Positions 4,601-5,551 of a stretch of DNA of 5,551 nt are shown here, piece after piece. Position 1 is the stretch's first letter. Each line of letters opens with the position of its first letter. The notes under the pieces are model-generated. The model worked only from the letters and a program-made list of their open reading frames with translations, was not told the DNA's origin and made no database searches. Made by a program: the position numbers and the translations under genes. This stretch comes from an uncultured Erysipelotrichaceae bacterium (lineage in GTDB: Bacteria > Bacillota_I > Bacilli_A > RF39 > UBA660). Where the stretch lies: positions 1-5,551 of the forward strand of contig CACZOV010000114.1 of assembly GCA_902782915.1 (NCBI GenBank). The letters run 5' to 3'.

Positions 4601-5551
4601 ATGAAAAAGGTTGTTATTGGAATGTCAGGTGGAGTTGATTCAAGTGTTGCTGCAATTCTTTTAAAACAACAAGGATATGATGTAGTAGGTTTATTTATGA
4701 GAAATTGGGATAGTACTATTAATAATGATTATTTAGGAAATCCTAATCTAAATAATGATATTTGCCCTCAAGAAAATGATTATAATGATGCAGTTAGTGT
4801 TTGTAAAAAGTTAGATATTCCTCTTTATAGAATTGATTTTGTTAAAGAATATTGGGATTACGTATTTACATATTTTTTAGATGAATTAAAAGAGGGTAGG
4901 ACACCTAATCCTGATATAATGTGTAATAAATATATTAAATTTGATTTCTTTATTAAAGAAGCTAAAAAGTTAGGCGCTGATTATATTGCAACAGGTCATT
5001 ACGCAAGAATTCTTAACGGTAATCTTTTAAGAGCAATTGACGATAACAAAGATCAAACATATTTTTTATCTCAATTAACAAATAAACAACTTGAGAATGT
5101 ATTATTTCCTGTTGGCAATCTTCTTAAAGAAGATGTTCGAAAAATCGCTCTTGAATACGATTTAATAACTGCAAAGAAAAAAGATTCAACAGGAATTTGT
5201 TTTATTGGTGAACGAAAATTTAAAGAGTTTTTAAAAAATTACTTACCAAGTAAAAAAGGAAATGTTGTTGATATTGAAACAAATAAAATTATAGGTGAAC
5301 ATCAAGGATTAATGTATTATACAATTGGTCAAAGGAAAGGATTAAATATTGGAGGAAACTCTGATAAAATGTTTGTTGTTGGAAAAAACTTAGATAAAAA
5401 CATATTATATGTTGCATTTGGTGAAGATAATAATTATTTGAAAAGTGATAGTTGCTATGTATCAAACGTTAATTTTATTAGTAGTGAAAGACCAATAGAG
5501 TGTACAGCAAAATTTCGTTATCGACAAGTTGATATAAATGTTAAACTTGAA
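4601..5551 (+). CDS. mnmA: tRNA-specific 2-thiouridylase MnmA (3' end cut by window)
   Basis: MnmA adds sulfur to position 2 of wobble uridine 34 in tRNAs for Lys, Glu and Gln, using ATP and a persulfide sulfur donor, in the cytoplasm. The first 317 codons are open to the window edge; full proteins are about 360-370 residues, so roughly 50 are missing. The PP-loop SGGVDSS is at 9-15. Catalytic C108 lies in [14 protein letters not shown] (101-114), and the second catalytic C200 in [13 protein letters not shown] (195-207). ATGHYAR (130-136) and [11 protein letters not shown] (242-252) are also intact. Compared with the Bacillus type, the stretch after MRNWD (33-37) is about ten residues longer ([21 protein letters not shown]), a form I recall from mycoplasma-like bacteria. 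The start follows a GGTGAT site. It has its own promoter and shows no functional link with the membrane-protein gene before it. Confidence 0.96.
   Translation, partial: MKKVVIGMSGGVDSSVAAILLKQQGYDVVGLFMRNWDSTINNDYLGNPNLNNDICPQENDYNDAVSVCKKLDIPLYRIDFVKEYWDYVFTYFLDELKEGRTPNPDIMCNKYIKFDFFIKEAKKLGADYIATGHYARILNGNLLRAIDDNKDQTYFLSQLTNKQLENVLFPVGNLLKEDVRKIALEYDLITAKKKDSTGICFIGERKFKEFLKNYLPSKKGNVVDIETNKIIGEHQGLMYYTIGQRKGLNIGGNSDKMFVVGKNLDKNILYVAFGEDNNYLKSDSCYVSNVNFISSERPIECTAKFRYRQVDINVKLE

Noticed and set aside
1..5551. A novel defence, mobile or accessory system
   Set aside because: Every gene belongs to a recognised housekeeping or pilus family, all on one strand; no direct repeats, inverted-repeat ends, integrase or transposase remnants were seen.

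Overview
The window is a stretch of AT-rich, low-GC Gram-positive-type chromosome with every gene on the + strand. Several things point to the Bacillota/Mollicutes side of the tree. The gene order rplU-prp-rpmA is typical of Firmicutes, and L27 carries the N-terminal extension that Prp removes. A SpoIIM-family membrane protein is present. MnmA has an insert resembling, from memory, versions in mycoplasmas and their walled relatives (Erysipelotrichales or RF39-like lineages). Tryptophan is encoded by TGG and no gene needs TGA read as Trp, so this is not a code-4 mycoplasma. The exact taxon cannot be fixed from sequence alone.

Region 1 (1-952) is the end of a type IV pilus/competence-pseudopilus unit. 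It holds the C-terminus of a PilC/ComGB-type inner-membrane platform protein, then an overlapping prepilin peptidase (PilD/ComC type), closed by a hairpin terminator. Region 2 (962-1975) is a ribosomal-protein operon. A near-consensus extended -10 promoter leads into a structured leader (L21 leader type), then rplU (L21), prp (the cysteine protease that trims L27) and rpmA (L27), and ends in a terminator. Region 3 (1977-3902) has its own promoter, then cdsA (CDP-diacylglycerol synthase) and rseP/rasP (site-2 intramembrane protease), and a terminator. Region 4 (3903-4559) is a single SpoIIM-family gene. Region 5 (4562-5551) is mnmA, the tRNA 2-thiouridylase, cut by the right edge of the window.

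The layout is very compact: three terminator hairpins begin within or immediately after a stop codon, and the next promoter or gene follows within tens of bases. No intergenic stretch exceeds 150 bases. I see no mobile element, CRISPR array, tRNA or rRNA, and no clear sign of a new defence or accessory system. The points worth a second look are modest: the Prp-L27 pair and its start codon, the leader RNA, the loss of dxr between cdsA and rseP, a SpoIIM homologue outside an obvious sporulation cluster, a repeated GGTGA-type ribosome binding site, and the absence of TGA stops.
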